A stretch of 64,000 nt of DNA, taken from NCBI GenBank assembly GCA_963580455.1, contig OY756965.1:21984902-22048901 (forward strand), in the 5' to 3' direction. The notes under the pieces were generated by a model. That model was not told the origin of the DNA. It searched no databases and worked only from the letters and a program-made list of their open reading frames with translations. Below are positions 1 to 12,233 of this stretch, in pieces; position 1 is the stretch's first letter; each line of letters starts with the position of its first letter. Made by a program: the position numbers and the translations under genes. This DNA is from Euonymus europaeus. Taxonomy: Eukaryota; Streptophyta; Magnoliopsida; Celastrales; Celastraceae.

Positions 1-318
1 TTGACTGTAACAAAATGAAAAGTTTAGTGACCAAGTTGAAACATTTTATCTTTCAGTAACCAAAATGACACATGACCTATCTTTTAGTGACTTAAAGTAG
101 TATTAACCATGTGGCGACCATTTTCCACGTGGACTAATCGAAACAAGTCAAACTGCCACGTCAGCTTTTTGGCTGCCCGGATTTGAGAAATCCTGACCGA
201 GTGACTTGACTGGAACAAAATGAAAAGTTAAGCTACCAAGTTGAAACGTTTTATTTTTCGGTGACCAAAATGAAACATTGACTATCTTTCGGCGACTAAA
301 AGTGATATTGACCCCTTT
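1..318. repeat. Imperfect direct repeat, two ~110 bp units
   Basis: Two diverged copies of one unit lie at about 1-112 and 206-318. Both contain the phrases 'accaagttgaaac' and 'accaaaatga' in the same order, each time followed by a 'gtgac/cgact' phrase. No coding potential is visible. It resembles dispersed low-complexity repeat seen near plant transposon ends, but I see no TIR or LTR and cannot assign a class. Confidence 0.6.
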
Positions 319-1430
319 TTTTAGCGACGACGTGCGTTCATTTTATAGTATCTCTATTCAAGGACGGGAAGGAAAGATCCCAAGACGCAAGTGCATGTTC
401 TCTCATTCTTTGAAGAGTTTTCAAGACAGATAATCATAATGTTAATTTAGTTTCACGATCGCTGCATATTTTTAAAATCTTGTATGTTATATAAAATATT
501 ACATATATATATTAAGTTTTTTCACCTAGAAAGTTTCATTTTCTTGTGATATTTATCGAGGTATATCGGTATATCTATATTCTCATATGTAAGATTGATG
601 ATTTGTTTTGATATAAATAAATTCACTTATTATAAAAAAAATGCCCAAATGAGTAATGACCATCTCCTTGCTCACATGAAAAAAAATCAACGTTCTATCA
701 AACCTAACATCTTGGGAGCAAATCCAGGATTTCAACACACCTTCAAACTTACTTACTCTCTCTCAAAATCATCTCCGAATCAACCTTGACCAAACAACAT
801 ATTGTACTATTATATGCCACCATAATATATTGGTCACAAAATCTATAAAAATCTCCTTTCCTAATTAAATGTTATTATAAATTATACGAAAATCATCAAT
901 CATTAGACTTTGAATTGTGATTAGGTATAATTAGTTAGTGACAAGTGATATAGTATTAAATAATTAAATTTAGGTGCATGGTTTCACAAAAATACTGAAA
1001 CAGTGAAACCTAAACTTTTAATCATAAATATTAAACCCGAAATTTAAAAAACTACAAATAAACTTTTATTCATAAATTATAAATCTAGACTCATCCTTAG
1101 TTATATTTGGTCAGAACCATGAGTTTATAGGTAAATATGATTAGAAGTTCATGAATTAATTATATAAACCCCAATAAAAGCTTCTCGGTGATGTAAGTCA
1201 ACATAATGACATGTATGAATGAATTTTTTTGAAGTGAGGATTTTAATAAATTCACGGACGTTCCGTCTCTTGTATAAAAAAGAAAAAATGAATGTTCTTT
1301 TTTTTTAAATAATAGAAGGGGAGAGACATGAACTTTGCATATGACTCAACTCGCTAAGTTTGCATATGCTGTTTGAAGTTCGGATGTGTATGAATTATAT
1401 AATAAAAAATTAATAATATTTTCAATGGTA
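319..1430. other. Intergenic AT-rich DNA
   Basis: No supported gene. The stretch is AT-rich with short ORFs only. The last 200 bases before the next gene form its promoter and 5' leader. Confidence 0.6.
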
Positions 1431-1508
1431 AGAAATATTGACCGAGTTGCAGTGGTTACGACTTTTTTTCTGTAGCGGACTGATCTGTGATTAATTGATT
1501 GATTGATC

Positions 1509-1517
1509 TATAAAAAG
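1509..1517 (+). promoter_or_regulatory. TATA box of the MAPK-substrate-like gene
   Basis: TATAAAAAG lies about 105 bases before the ATG at 1615. That is a plausible spacing for a TATA box followed by a ~70-80 base leader containing purine-rich 'gagagaga'. Confidence 0.5.
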
Positions 1518-1614
1518 AAAAGTCTCCGCTACACAAAAACTATGTCAGAGGCATTCAGAGAGTTTCACCGGCGAAAGATCTAGAGAGAGAGATCAAGGGA
1601 GAGAACAGCAAGCC

Positions 1615-1956
1615 ATGGCTGGTCTACAAAGATCTGTTGCCTCATTTAGGAGGCAAGGCTCGTCAGGTATTGTGTGGGACGATAGAATCTTGACTGGAGA
1701 ACCAATTCCACAATCGACCGACAAAAATTCACCACAACAAGAGCAAGTAATTGATGATAAAGATGTGAAGCCAACGAGACTGACAATCAACACAATCGAC
1801 AGAAGCCGATCCAAAGGCGGAGGATGCGGCTACGGAACCGTAAAGGTGTCTCCTGCAAATGAGCCGCTGTCGCCGAGAATCTCCGCTTGTGGTTGTTTCG
1901 GAAAGACAGCAAAGAATAGTAAGCGGCCTAGAGCTGGTAAGCGTAGATCCCGATAG
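1615..1956 (+). CDS. MAPK-substrate-like (MASS family, At1g80180/At1g15400-type) protein
   Basis: Single-exon gene for a 113-residue basic protein with no signal peptide or membrane segment. It begins MAGLQRSVASFRRQGSSGIV, the conserved N-terminal signature of a small plant family whose Arabidopsis members are annotated as MAPK kinase substrate proteins (MASS). After residue 80 come two Ser-Pro sites, in 'KVSPANEPLSPRIS'. These fit proline-directed phosphorylation by MAP kinases. The C-terminus is a Lys/Arg-rich tail ending GKRRSR. The middle part (residues 30-60) is variable and polar, as usual in the family. In Arabidopsis the family acts downstream of the YODA-MPK cascade in the stomatal lineage; that role is inferred here from family membership only. 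The start is the only ATG consistent with the family N-terminus, and a TATA box lies 105 bases upstream. Confidence 0.87.
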   Translation: MAGLQRSVASFRRQGSSGIVWDDRILTGEPIPQSTDKNSPQQEQVIDDKDVKPTRLTINTIDRSRSKGGGCGYGTVKVSPANEPLSPRISACGCFGKTAKNSKRPRAGKRRSR

Positions 1957-4075
1957 ATTTCCCGGTCACCGGTGATGGAATATTCCGGCTTCCGTTATTG
2001 CCTTATATATCTATATATGCAACTATGCAAGTCCTTCAAACCAGGAAAATAGTTACAATATATAAAATGTTTCCAGTTTTTCGTTACTGTTTCGGTTTTC
2101 TCTGTACTGTACATTAAGTCAGTAAGTGGAATTGCTGTTGGAATTTTATTTCTAAATCTGTACATGATGTGTACCGCATAAATCCAACATGAACAACACC
2201 ACCAATCTAATATTATCCGTTTTGGATCATATAAAATGACTCTTTATTGACTCACACATAATTGATCGATATGAGATAAAGTCGTAACAATCGTTGTGAA
2301 ATCAATTCTCGGAATTTCAATTATAATATGTTACTCACATTGACGAAGATAACAGAGGCATTAATAGATGAATATTCTTACTTGTATTGCTTATTCTTCC
2401 TCGATTTTCTCAGAGATGTCTCTGTTTTTGGATCATCCACATCATAGGTGGACTCTGCTTTTTGATTAGCAATAATGGTTACAGTGAAGTTAGGGCATCT
2501 GTTATGAATCTGTGGGAATTAATCTCTGGGTGCCAACATGATAAAAGTTTTGTCCTTCTGATGTAAATAACCAAGTCGGAACCAGTGTTGAGGCCCACGG
2601 GCCCAGTATAAAATCGTGGGAAAGCTAAGAGTATCTTTTTAAGTCAATATTTAACGACTATCAAATGTAGAACGATAGCGAGAATTTTATTCATAATTTA
2701 GGTAGCATGCCATTAACAAATCAACGTGATAAATTCAAATTTTTTTTAAAAAAAGTTTAAAATTCAAGAATCAACATTAACAAGTCGTACGGTCATCGTA
2801 ATCTAGAATTCGTTTTTACCCCAAAAATGGTTGAATCATATACGTCTCACTTTAAGGAATCAAACAGTAGTGGCGATGCACGAAGGTGTCGCAGGAGTTG
2901 ATTGGATCAACCACTTCTTGATCGCAGTGGCCACCATATATTGAGTACTTTTTCCGGTGGCTTATGCAATTGTTGGAGGTGAGTGACACGTGAGATAGTT
3001 TGCTCGAAGCTTGGAGGATCGCTTGGAGGTGGTGGAAGCCGGAACGACGGTCCTCCGTTACGGTCTTGAGGCACTATGTAATTGGCACCTGTATCAATAC
3101 ATTATACTTTCGATTTATTAAAATGTAATAAGGCACTGTGTCCCTTGTAACAATGTAATTATCTAACACTTGTATCATTTCATAACAGTGTAATTAGAAC
3201 CTGGTGGCACCCAAAAGAAATGTAATTAAATATTTGAAATTTATATTCTTAGAACCCTATATCCGATTGTATTGAAGATGTGCAACAAAGAAGATGATGG
3301 AGATACAAAAGACATAAAAAGACAAAAGAAAGTTAAAGATTATTGATAGTGTTATGTAACCCTAACATTCTCAATCCTATGTGGCACACGTCTCGTATGT
3401 CTTTGTAGAAAATTCAAGCTTTAAAATTCAAATTCAAGAGGATAACTCACATAGGGATCTTAGGGATGCTGCAATTTAGCCATATTAAAGACAATTGTAC
3501 GGAGCTAAAGCTCAAAACCAACAATACCTCTCTATGTCTATGTTCTACGGAGAAACAAAAAAAAAGAGAGTAAAGTTGTAGTTAATTTTTTCAAGTGGTA
3601 GGTGAACTGGTAAAATTTATAATGATGCTGAGCTACAATTTGGCTTTAAGTTGTATCAGTCAATGTTAAAAAAAGAAGGGTAAAGTTGAAATAAATCACT
3701 CAAAAATAGTAAAGTTTAAATATGATCAGTTTTAAATTATTTAATTCTCAGGAATAAATTGTACTGGTTCACTTTGTTTTTTTCAGTTTCTCATTCATTT
3801 GTATTTTTTTTATTAAGGGTAATTGAGGATAAGATGATGGGGATTCTAGCTCACTCTATATTGAAATAGTCAATATTTACATGCTTAGTGATTACTGCTC
3901 AATCGTAAGCTCACTTGTCATTTATTCGCACCCTAGATCCAAGAAAAAACCTTGAATTGTATGGAGATGAATGAATATTTTACTATTTTCTCATAAAATC
4001 TTGACAGTCAATACCCATATTTTCAAACACCAAACATATTTGAATGGTTATCACAATTTAATCAATACCCATCTC
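1957..4075. other. Intergenic region
   Basis: The first ~200 bases are probably 3' UTR. No coding region is supported in the rest. At 3080-3240 the phrase 'tgtaatta' recurs several times in a low-complexity context. I see no structural RNA. Confidence 0.55.
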
Positions 4076-4305
4076 TAACGCTATCCACAACAACATCTCT
4101 TAACAGATTCTCTAAATTTCAGTAAAAATATATATTTTTCACCAATTTACAGTTTTTGAAACAGTAACAGCACACATCAATTACTCTAAATCATTTAAAT
4201 ATTTATTTCTTATTTAATTAAACTCAAACTATTTTACTATTTATTATAAAGATCAAACCTTATCATATTTATTATAATAATAACATGATATTAATATTAA
4301 CATAA
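4076..4305. mobile_element. Degenerate relic of a Harbinger-type terminal region
   Basis: Reading forward, this segment parallels the reverse complement of the right end of the Harbinger element at 34525-39302. The parallel runs from a terminal-like 'ctatccacaacaa', through 'tttacagtttttgaaacagtaa' broken by mismatches, to 'cacacatca' and then 'tctaaatcatttaaatatttattt'. The order and spacing of these blocks are kept. It is probably an old internally deleted derivative of that family. Exact ends are not definable by eye. Confidence 0.5.
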
Positions 4306-5915
4306 TCTTCTCCATATAAGAGGCACATATACACCAAACAACGGCTAAAATTATCATTTACTTCTGAACGTGTCTAAATAAGTAGCCAAGAATTATATGC
4401 CGGTGAACCATGCTGGACATCTTTTTTTTTTATAAGTCACAATATATTCAACAAGAGAAACCAAAAAACAAAAGGGCATCACATAAATGCATAATCTGAT
4501 TAACCAAGTGGCAGGCATTGCAACAATATGAAAGTTTTGAAATAAAGATCCAGCAATAGAGGAAAAAAAGCTGCACTTGGTGTCTTGCAGAATGGAAACC
4601 CTTTTCTCATGATGTAGTGGATTAACTGATAGATAATGTCCATCCTTGAGAAATCTTGATAAAATTCTTGCAAAATGAAAGCACCCTTTACCATTGCTGT
4701 TGTGAAGTGGCCTTGCAATGATTGCAATGCCAAAATATATCCATGGCTGAGTATTTGAGAACCCTCTGCACCCAAGCTGATGGCTAAAAAAATTTGCCCA
4801 TGCCAGCGATTGCAACGCCAGAAACAAGCTTTTGCTCATGCTGATGGCTAAGAGAGCTAATAATTGCAACATCAAGTAAAGATTCCTTCCTATCTTATAT
4901 TTGATTTTTGTGAAAAGAAATTAAAGAAATTACATATAAACACAGCAAATCAATCACATATAACACTAATTGGTAGAAGCTATTAATGTGTAACCACATA
5001 AACATGGAGATAACCTAATGACGGAGTCAGTACCCAATATCATTCATTCAAGACCCACACTCAACAAAACCTTCAGCCAGTCAAAGAACAATTTGCGATC
5101 AATGCTCGGTTGATTTAGAAATTGCAATTAAACATTAAGATAAAGGTGCAATAGCATAATCAGTTGACCAGATAACTCACACAAAATCAAATACATCAAC
5201 AGAAACGTATGAACCACACAAATTGCCTACTACCCTCTGATTCGTCTTTCGTCTCTATCGAACTAGGTTTTGATAAAAAATTCTCAGAAAGAAAGGGTTG
5301 CCTAGCCGTTCACAACAAAACTCAATTCCGATATCATCAAATCGAATACAAACAACAACAAAACATAAAATACATGATCGAGAACAAGGCTATGTCACTG
5401 GACGATGATTGGCAGAGATGAAATAGGTGGAGTAGCGATGTTGATTTCACTTGCCAATAGAGAGAACAAGACGTATTGTGCGGTATGCGTCTAGAGAGAG
5501 TACAAGAAGACAGAGTTTTTTTAATCGAAATAAACGATCGCACAAGAACAATAGCACGCGAGAACTACAAGCGCAACAACATTACCCAATGTAGAGTCCA
5601 GTAACTATTGTGGGCAATATTCTCACTAAAGTACAAAAAAAGGCTCTTTATTTTGCAGCCCAACACCCACATCCAGTAACTGATGTGGGTGGTTTAAGGC
5701 CGTAGAATATCAAACAATGGGTTCTTCAAAGTTGGGGAAAAAATTTGGTGGAAATTATGACAAAAACCATACTTTTGCCAAAATAGAAAAATTCTCTGGT
5801 CGAAATCAGTGACTAGTTGGTTTAAGCTTGGGAAAACGTATGGAAGTTTGGAGGATAAAATTAGGTTTGGATCCAAACTAATTGGTTTTGAGCTAATTCT
5901 ATGCCCTTTTTTGTT
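4306..5915. other. Intergenic; one unrecognised minus-strand ORF
   Basis: A minus-strand ORF (ATG at 4872, stop at 4393) could encode 159 residues rich in Leu, Phe and Ser. A second frame overlaps it at 4500-4775. The DNA contains a repeated phrase 'ttagccatcagc' (minus strand), which suggests degenerate internal duplication. I recognise no domain and see no second exon with good splice sites. It could be a decayed gene or non-coding transcript. The rest (4900-5900) shows nothing definable. Confidence 0.35.
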
Positions 5916-6269
5916 CTTTTTTTTTCTGGAGTATATAATCCATCAATACATAGTCTCAACAACAACAACAAAAAACTCGAGGAAAATAAAAGCATCCGAC
6001 ACCATCCAATCTGCAACACCCAAAAACTGATCACAAACAACAATTTGCTTAATTAGATATATAAGCTTAGAAAAGCATTTCTACTTCAAAATTAGATAAA
6101 CAAGTGAGATGAAAATTTCTCATTTGGATTACATCCACTATTTCGTCGTTTTACATCCACACGTTCGCCTGTGCGTCTCACAGCAACAGAAAAAACATCC
6201 AATCTCAACTAATGACTAACAAATTGGTAGACGGCTGAAGTCTTTATGATGCTAATAGAGCAGTGCTAG

Positions 6270-7349
6270 CTAATTCCTCCTCACAGATGGACCAACAAGC
6301 GGTATCTGCTGCTGCTGCTGCAACAGTTCCAAATTCACCCTTGAACATGATCTAGCCATCTCTCCCACCAATGGTATCACAGGCAGATTATCACAATCGC
6401 AAATCTCGATCATGAACCCATCTGGGTCATGGAAAAATAGCTGTTCCACATGAATCCCACCTTCCTCCACCATCGCCCTCACATGATTGATCCCCATCTC
6501 CTTCAGCTTCTTCTCCACGGCACCCATGCTCTCACACTAGTTGTTCGATAGAGGGAGGGGTTAGTCCATCATAATCAGATTGGGTAAAAAGATTTTGGAT
6601 TTTGGTGATTAGCTACCTGATTGAGACTTGCAATATTATTTTCGGTTTCGTTTAGGCATGTACAAGAGAGCTATAGATTGAGGGGCCGGCAAAGAAAGTG
6701 ACACAGAAAGAGTTTTGTGATAGAAACAAACTACATAAAAAGAAACAAATTTATCATCAAATTTTGTCTGCATCTTTCTCTTCAGTGCAGACTAAACTAA
6801 AGCAAAATAATAGAATAATAATGTCAAATAACAAATTTATTTATTTTCTCAGTAACCGAGAATCACATAAAATAAAATTGTCTTTTTGCAAAATTGACAT
6901 GAGATTCACCAACTCCCAAGGGATAATTAGCAAATTAAACTTCCCAAACTAAATGAAAACAAAAGGACAGACTTTGGTCATTGATTATTTCACCTGGAAA
7001 GAGATGTGGTTGTCTTTGGGGTTGATTTCTTGTTTCTTGGGCATCTTTTCCGGATCCTCCGACTGCAATAGATGGATTCCAATTCCATACCCGAATAACC
7101 TATACAAACAACACAATATATATAATACGTGGATTAATTAATATTCCAAATATAGTATGTTCTTTTTCATGGAAAGAAAGACATTAATAACTACCATGCC
7201 CCATCAAAATCAAGGGATCCAGGCCTTCGAGTAGGAACAAACCCAAGAACATTCTGGTAGAAATCAATGGATTCCTCAACCGATCTGCACAAAAGTGAGA
7301 TGTGATTCAAGGACTTCAAATGAAGTGGGTTCTCGATAGTCTTCTTCAT
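6270..7349 (-). CDS. Glyoxalase I family (VOC) protein, tandem copy A
   Basis: Three coding exons on the minus strand, 7349-7195, 7099-6994 and 6536-6270, join in phase to give 175 residues. The product is a single vicinal-oxygen-chelate domain of the plant GLYI4/GLYI7 type. It starts 'NPLHLKSLNHISLLCRSVEE', continues with 'YQNVLGF' and 'LFGYGIGIHLL', and ends with 'VEQLFFHDPDGFMIEIC'. H16 and E131 sit where metal ligands lie in VOC enzymes (inferred). Plant members are linked to methylglyoxal handling and stress responses, although several lack classical glyoxalase I activity. The protein is slightly basic, with no targeting peptide visible. The C-terminal tail has a Gln run (LLQQQQQ) before PLVGPSVRRN. 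The ATG chosen matches the family start; the frame is open further upstream but that part is leader. A (GA)n tract lies in the upstream leader. Copy B at 8705-10054 is a close paralogue. Confidence 0.88.
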
Positions 7350-7471
7350 TCTCTCCAAACAACACAGGTTAACCCTAGAAAAGTAAATGTTGTGCGCCCA
7401 GTCTCGAAGCCTATCCTTAAGAGTAGGAGGAGGAAGCAATAGAATTGAAGAAATTTCTGAGGTAGCACAAC

Positions 7472-7473
<2 letters not shown>

Positions 7474-7511
<38 letters not shown>
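7474..7511. repeat. (GA)n microsatellite
   Basis: An uninterrupted run of 'ag' dinucleotides, about 19 units, lies roughly 125 bases upstream of the copy A start codon. On that gene's sense strand it is a (CT)n leader. Copy B has only a short purine-rich remnant at the same place. Confidence 0.9.
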
Positions 7512-7513
<2 letters not shown>

Positions 7514-7877
7514 ATGAGGAGATAAATAGTACAGCATGCACCGCCCGATGACGATGAAGAATGAATGCATTTGAGACTGGTTACTTGTAGGGGTCAGTTG
7601 AGTCTCCACAAGCGACAAGCGTAGCTTAGTGATTAACATGTCAGTCAATTTTTTTTGTCGGCAATTAATTCACCGTCAGTTTCTTCTTCCTTTCTTTTTT
7701 GTTTTGTAAAAGAGGAATTCACCGTCAGATTTAGATAAGAGGTTACGTACACATGATATAGTAGGAGATAAGATTGAAGTTGGTTTTGTGGTGTGTGGGT
7801 GGAGATTTCAAATTGGGTTTGTAGGGTAGGAGATAAGAATCAAATTGGTTTTGTGGTCTGGGGGAGGGGGTGGCAGT

Positions 7878-8408
7878 TCCCATTTGGAAGGCTGCAACTT
7901 CTTAACCGCCGGTGTCAATTGGGTGGTCTGGACTTTTGTTGCTCTCCACGGCGCTTTTGGACTAATCGGTTTCATGTTAAGTCAATTTGAACTTGCTCGA
8001 TATGTGATGATCAATTGCGACGTTATAATGCAATTTCATTCTCTGCTCTAATCGCTATACTTGATTTATATCCACTAGGTCAGTCTGTTTGATTTTTTGC
8101 ACCTAGTTTTGGTGTTGCAGCTATATTTCGATTCAACCTTTTTTCCAAGGATTTCATAATTGGACATTGAACCAATTTCGTATGATGGGGGTTGCTGGTG
8201 TATTGGGCGCTACTCTGCTGTGTGCTATTCATGGGGCTACTGTTGAAAATACTTTATTTGAAGATGGTGCAAATGCATTCTGCGCTTTTAACCCAACTCA
8301 AGTTGGAGAAACTTATGCAATGGTTACTACCAACCGCTTTTGATCTCAAATATTTAGGGTTACTTTTTCCAATAAACGTCGATTATATTTGTTTATGTTA
8401 TTTGTCAT
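7878..8408 (+). pseudogene. psbD: Plastid psbD fragment inserted in nuclear DNA (NUPT)
   Basis: Conceptual translation in shifting frames gives blocks typical of the photosystem II D2 protein in the correct order: 'LEGCNFLTA', '[17 protein letters not shown]', 'QFELAR', 'AIFRF', 'GFHNWTLN', '[10 protein letters not shown]', '[18 protein letters not shown]', 'AFNPTQ' and 'NRF.SQIF'. The blocks lie in different frames and stops interrupt them, so it is not a functional gene. Between CNFLTA and the tryptophan-rich segment about 80 bases of psbD are missing, joined at a short GC-rich site. The fragment sits exactly between the two tandem glyoxalase copies. Multiple substitutions show it is not a recent transfer. 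Confidence 0.88.
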
Positions 8409-8526
8409 ATATGTATTGTTAGGACCTGAATCAGATCAATTCTTTTTTGAATCTCTACATGTGCAATTCCCTCATCACCGGAAGATATTTTTATGTTTTG
8501 TTGTCTTCTATCCACTGTTTTATTCT

Positions 8527-10275
8527 TTTTTTGTCTGGAGTATATAACCCATCAATATATACAGTCTAAGCAACCCAAAAAAACTCAACAGGGAGAAGAA
8601 AAGCATCCGACACCATCCAATCTGCAACACCCAAAAACTGACAGTCTTAACTAACCAACAAATTGGTAGACTGAACTCTTTATTTATGCTAGGAGATCAG
8701 TGCGCTAATTCCTCCTCACAGATGGACCAACAAGTGGTATCTTCTGCTGCTGTTGCTGCAACAGCTCCAAATTGATCACCCTTGAACATGATCTAGCCAT
8801 CTCTCCCACCAATGGTATCACAGGCAGATTATCACAATCGCAAATCTCGATCATGAACCCATCTGGGTCATGGAAGAATAGCTGTTCCACGTGAATCCCA
8901 CCTTCCTCTACCATCGCCTGCACATGATTGATCCCCATCTCCTTCAGCTTCTTCTCCACGGCAACCATGCTCTCACACTAGTTGTTGGATATAGGAGGGG
9001 GGGTTAGTCCATCATAATCAGATTAGGTAAAGAGAATTTGGATTTTGGCGATTAGTTATATAGGTCGAAAACGACCTGATTGATCGAGACTTACAATATT
9101 ATTATCGATTCGTTTAGACATCTGCAAATATAAAAAGTGACACACACAGAGTTTTGTGACAGAAACTAACTACATAAAAGTTGACACATTTATCTCATCA
9201 AATTTTGTCTGCATCTCTCTGTCTTGTTTTGGATTGTTACTTCAGTTCTTGTTGTATTGTCTATCGCCTTGTCATGGGTAAGGCCTTATATTCTCGGAAG
9301 GTGAGCTTTCGGAGGACTTTCTCCTCCTTCTATGATATAAAATCTAAAAAAATTAAAGCAAAATAATTGAATAATAATATCAGATCAAAGAGCAAATTAA
9401 TATTTTTTTCCTGCAGCCAAAAATCACATGAAATAAAATTATTTTTTACAGTTGACATGAGGCCATGAGGGTAAACTCTCAGACGTCATGGCATTATGGC
9501 AATAAGAATAAATTGGACAAAAATTCAATATATAATATTATTCTTAAATCCCATAATAAATCGATTCAAGACCTCCCAAGTCCCAACTCTATACAAATAT
9601 AGTTTGAGATTCATCAACTCCGATCGAACTTATTAGCTAATTAAATTTCCCAAACTAAATGAAAACAAAAGGAGAGACTGTGGTGATTGATTGATTCACC
9701 TGGAAAGAGATATGATTGTCTTTGGGGTTGATTTCGTGTTTCTTGGGCATCTTTTCCGGATTCTCCGACTGCAACAGATGGATTCCAATTCCATACCCGA
9801 ATAACCTATGCGAACAACACAATATAATACATGGATTAATTAATATTTCCAAATATAGTATGTTATTTTTCATGGAAATTAAAGAAAGAAACTACCTACC
9901 ATGCCCCATCAAAATCAAAGGATCCAGGCCTTCGAATAGGAACAAACCCAAGAACATTCTGGTAGAAATCAATGGATTCCTCGATCGATCTGCACAAAAG
10001 TGAGATGTGATTCAAGGACTTCAGATGAAGTGGGTTCCCCATAGTGTCCTTCATCCTCGAAAAATAAATTAATGTTGTGCAGTCTTAAAGCCTATCCTTA
10101 AGAGTAGGAGGAGGAAATAATAGAATTGAAGAAATTTCTGAGGTTGCACGAGAGGGAGAAGGAGAGAAAACAGAGTCGATGAGAAGAGATAAATACGGTA
10201 CCACCTGATGACGATGAAGAAGTTACTCTTCACAGGCGACAAGTGTATAATTGAGATTACTGATTGACATGCCAC
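8527..10275. repeat. Tandem segmental duplication, copy B
   Basis: Second copy of the 1.7 kb unit described for 5918-7645, in the same orientation. Its introns and leader are diverged by substitutions and small indels. The segment between exons 3 and 2 (8978-9699) carries extra sequence compared with copy A. Confidence 0.85.
8705..10054 (-). CDS. Glyoxalase I family (VOC) protein, tandem copy B
   Basis: Exons 10054-9900, 9805-9700 and 8977-8705 join in phase to a 177-residue protein. Exons 1 and 2 have exactly the same lengths as in copy A (155 and 106 bases), and all splice junctions are conserved. Differences from copy A are few: the N-terminus reads MKDTMGNPLHLKSLNHISLL, 'PIRRPG' replaces 'PTRRPG', and two residues are added near the C-terminal Gln run. 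All core VOC motifs are intact (LNHISLLCRSIEE, LFGYGIGIHLL, FFHDPDGFMIEIC). No frameshift or stop is seen, so both copies look functional. The role is as for copy A, probably cytosolic aldehyde or methylglyoxal-related metabolism; divergence of expression cannot be judged from sequence. Confidence 0.88.
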
Positions 10276-12233
10276 TACTCGTCACTTTGTTTGCTGACTA
10301 ATGGACACGTCAACAGTAATTTTTTTGTCACAATGTGCTAGGTCGGTTCGAATATGTAGAAATTTCCAACCATTAATTCCCACTCAAATCTTTTTATTTT
10401 AAAAAAAAATAATCCCCCAAATTTAGATAAATTGATGTAAAAAATAATATCTAATAAAATATAAATTATACAAGCGTAGCGCTCAATCAGATACAGTATA
10501 TAATATAAAATATGAGATTATTCAAATTGGTTTTTGGGTTGGGGGATATTATTCAAAAAAGTAAATAAATTTTGAGGAACGGACAATTAATTTAATGATA
10601 AATCAATTCACCATGCATTTCTTTTCTTTTTTTTTTCTTTTTTTGGATGAGTGGACTTGAAAGCAACTAATAACAACAACTAGACAAACTAGTCACAGGG
10701 GAAAAAAAGAGGAAAAAATAGACAATTAGAAAGAAAAAAAACTAGTCACGAGATTACTGTAACATTAATAACAGCAACAATAAACACACGTATTTTGTAG
10801 TGATTTGTGGGGTCTTAAAATTAAAGACGAATGTACATGCTGGTATTATTGCATTTCAATATTTCATAGACGCCATACTTAAATTTAATATTTTCCTTTC
10901 GTTTTCCCACGCATATCCTTGTCATTGTGCACTATATAATTTTAACAAGTGCATGAATTAGGTCAAAATTTTATGTGGGTATGATAACTATTAATTATTT
11001 GTCTAATGCAAAACAGCTAATTAATTAGCTATAAAATATATAATTTATGGACGACAAGTTGACAACAGTAATAAGCAATAAACATTTTTGTCGTAAAAAT
11101 AAAAATGTCGCTAATCTCCTACTCTGGTCTGTGCATGTGACATCTTCGATCGTTAACAAAGCTGACAGAGGTTAGTCAGATACCCTTGGTAACATTGACC
11201 AAACTACAAAGGGCAAATTTCAAATTCTTTGAACTACAGATAGAGTGTACATAAAAAAAACGATAAAACTAATCACGAACGGGGGTACCTGTAAGTAGTT
11301 TTCAACGCAGTCGTTGGATTTGTTTTTAAAATTTTAAAATAGTGTGATGTCTCATATGTTAGATCCAATGACTACAAGGTGTTTTGTATGTTTTGTATTA
11401 TATTTTTTCAGGTCATCCTACATGATGCCTTGATGTTTTTTTAACTGATCTTCTTTTTATTGATATCTGGCTGCTTATCAAAAAAAAAAGATTATAGGAA
11501 TTAGTGCCCCGTAGGCTGTCCAAATTCGATCCGCAATCTAGTAATCGATTTGAACCGTGGGTATTTGGTTAATGATTTTGAATTCGTCTGTAAATTTAGA
11601 TTTTTTTTATTCGATTTTTTGGATTTCAAATTTAACTGAAAAAAAATGTTTTATATAGTATTTAGTTATTCAAATAATTAAGGTCCAAAAATCTAAGATT
11701 TAAGTTCAAATACAATTTTCAATCTCTCCATTAGTTCTTGAAATATTATATCTACTCATTCTCCTCCCTCACTATTTTACCGACTCTATTCTACCAAAGC
11801 CGATCCACAATAATTTCCAGATTACCGAATCAAAATACATGTTTAAAAGGTAGAACATGCTTTTGCCTTTTGTTTGGTTATTGGAAAATCGATCCAATCT
11901 TAACTAAGAAAATTCATTTTTTTTCTTTTCGATTTGATTATTCAATATTTTTTTGATTGCGAATTATAAAATATCATAACCTAATCAATTTGAACATTTT
12001 CATTTTATGAAAACTAAATTGAGAATCGATTAAACACCCCTAGATATCCGGACCGCAAACCATAGACACGCAACTTCTTTAATCGGGCCCCAATTACTTG
12101 GACTAATAAATGCCCATCATTCTTTGTCGCCAAAAAAAAAGCCCAAATCCAAAAAACACTCCCGAATCGGTCGCTCTTTCAGTTTTTACTTTTTAAGTGT
12201 ACTATTTGAAGTCTCGCTATTTTGAACACTGCG
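10276..12233. other. Intergenic region
   Basis: AT-rich, with many short homopolymer runs. At 11290-11400 a weak inverted pair ('gtcgttggat' versus 'atccaatgac') may be a remnant of a small transposon. At 11570-11700 a low-complexity T-rich stretch repeats 'gattttt/gatttga'. No gene is supported. The last ~150 bases form the PPR gene leader. Confidence 0.5.

Larger units (their letters stand above)
5918..7645. repeat. Tandem segmental duplication, copy A
   Basis: This ~1.7 kb segment and the one at 8527-10275 are diverged copies. Each runs from 'ggagtatataa' and 'agcatccgacaccatcca' through all three glyoxalase exons and both introns to the upstream leader 'aagcctatccttaagag'. The two copies are separated by about 0.9 kb that holds the plastid insertion. 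Confidence 0.85.

Noticed and set aside
4393..4875. Minus-strand ORF of 160 codons as a real gene
   Set aside because: No recognised domain, two competing frames and an internal repeat; kept only as an unexplained ORF in the intergenic entry.
8192..8422. Plus-strand ORF of 76 codons
   Set aside because: It is an out-of-frame reading of the psbD insertion, not a gene.
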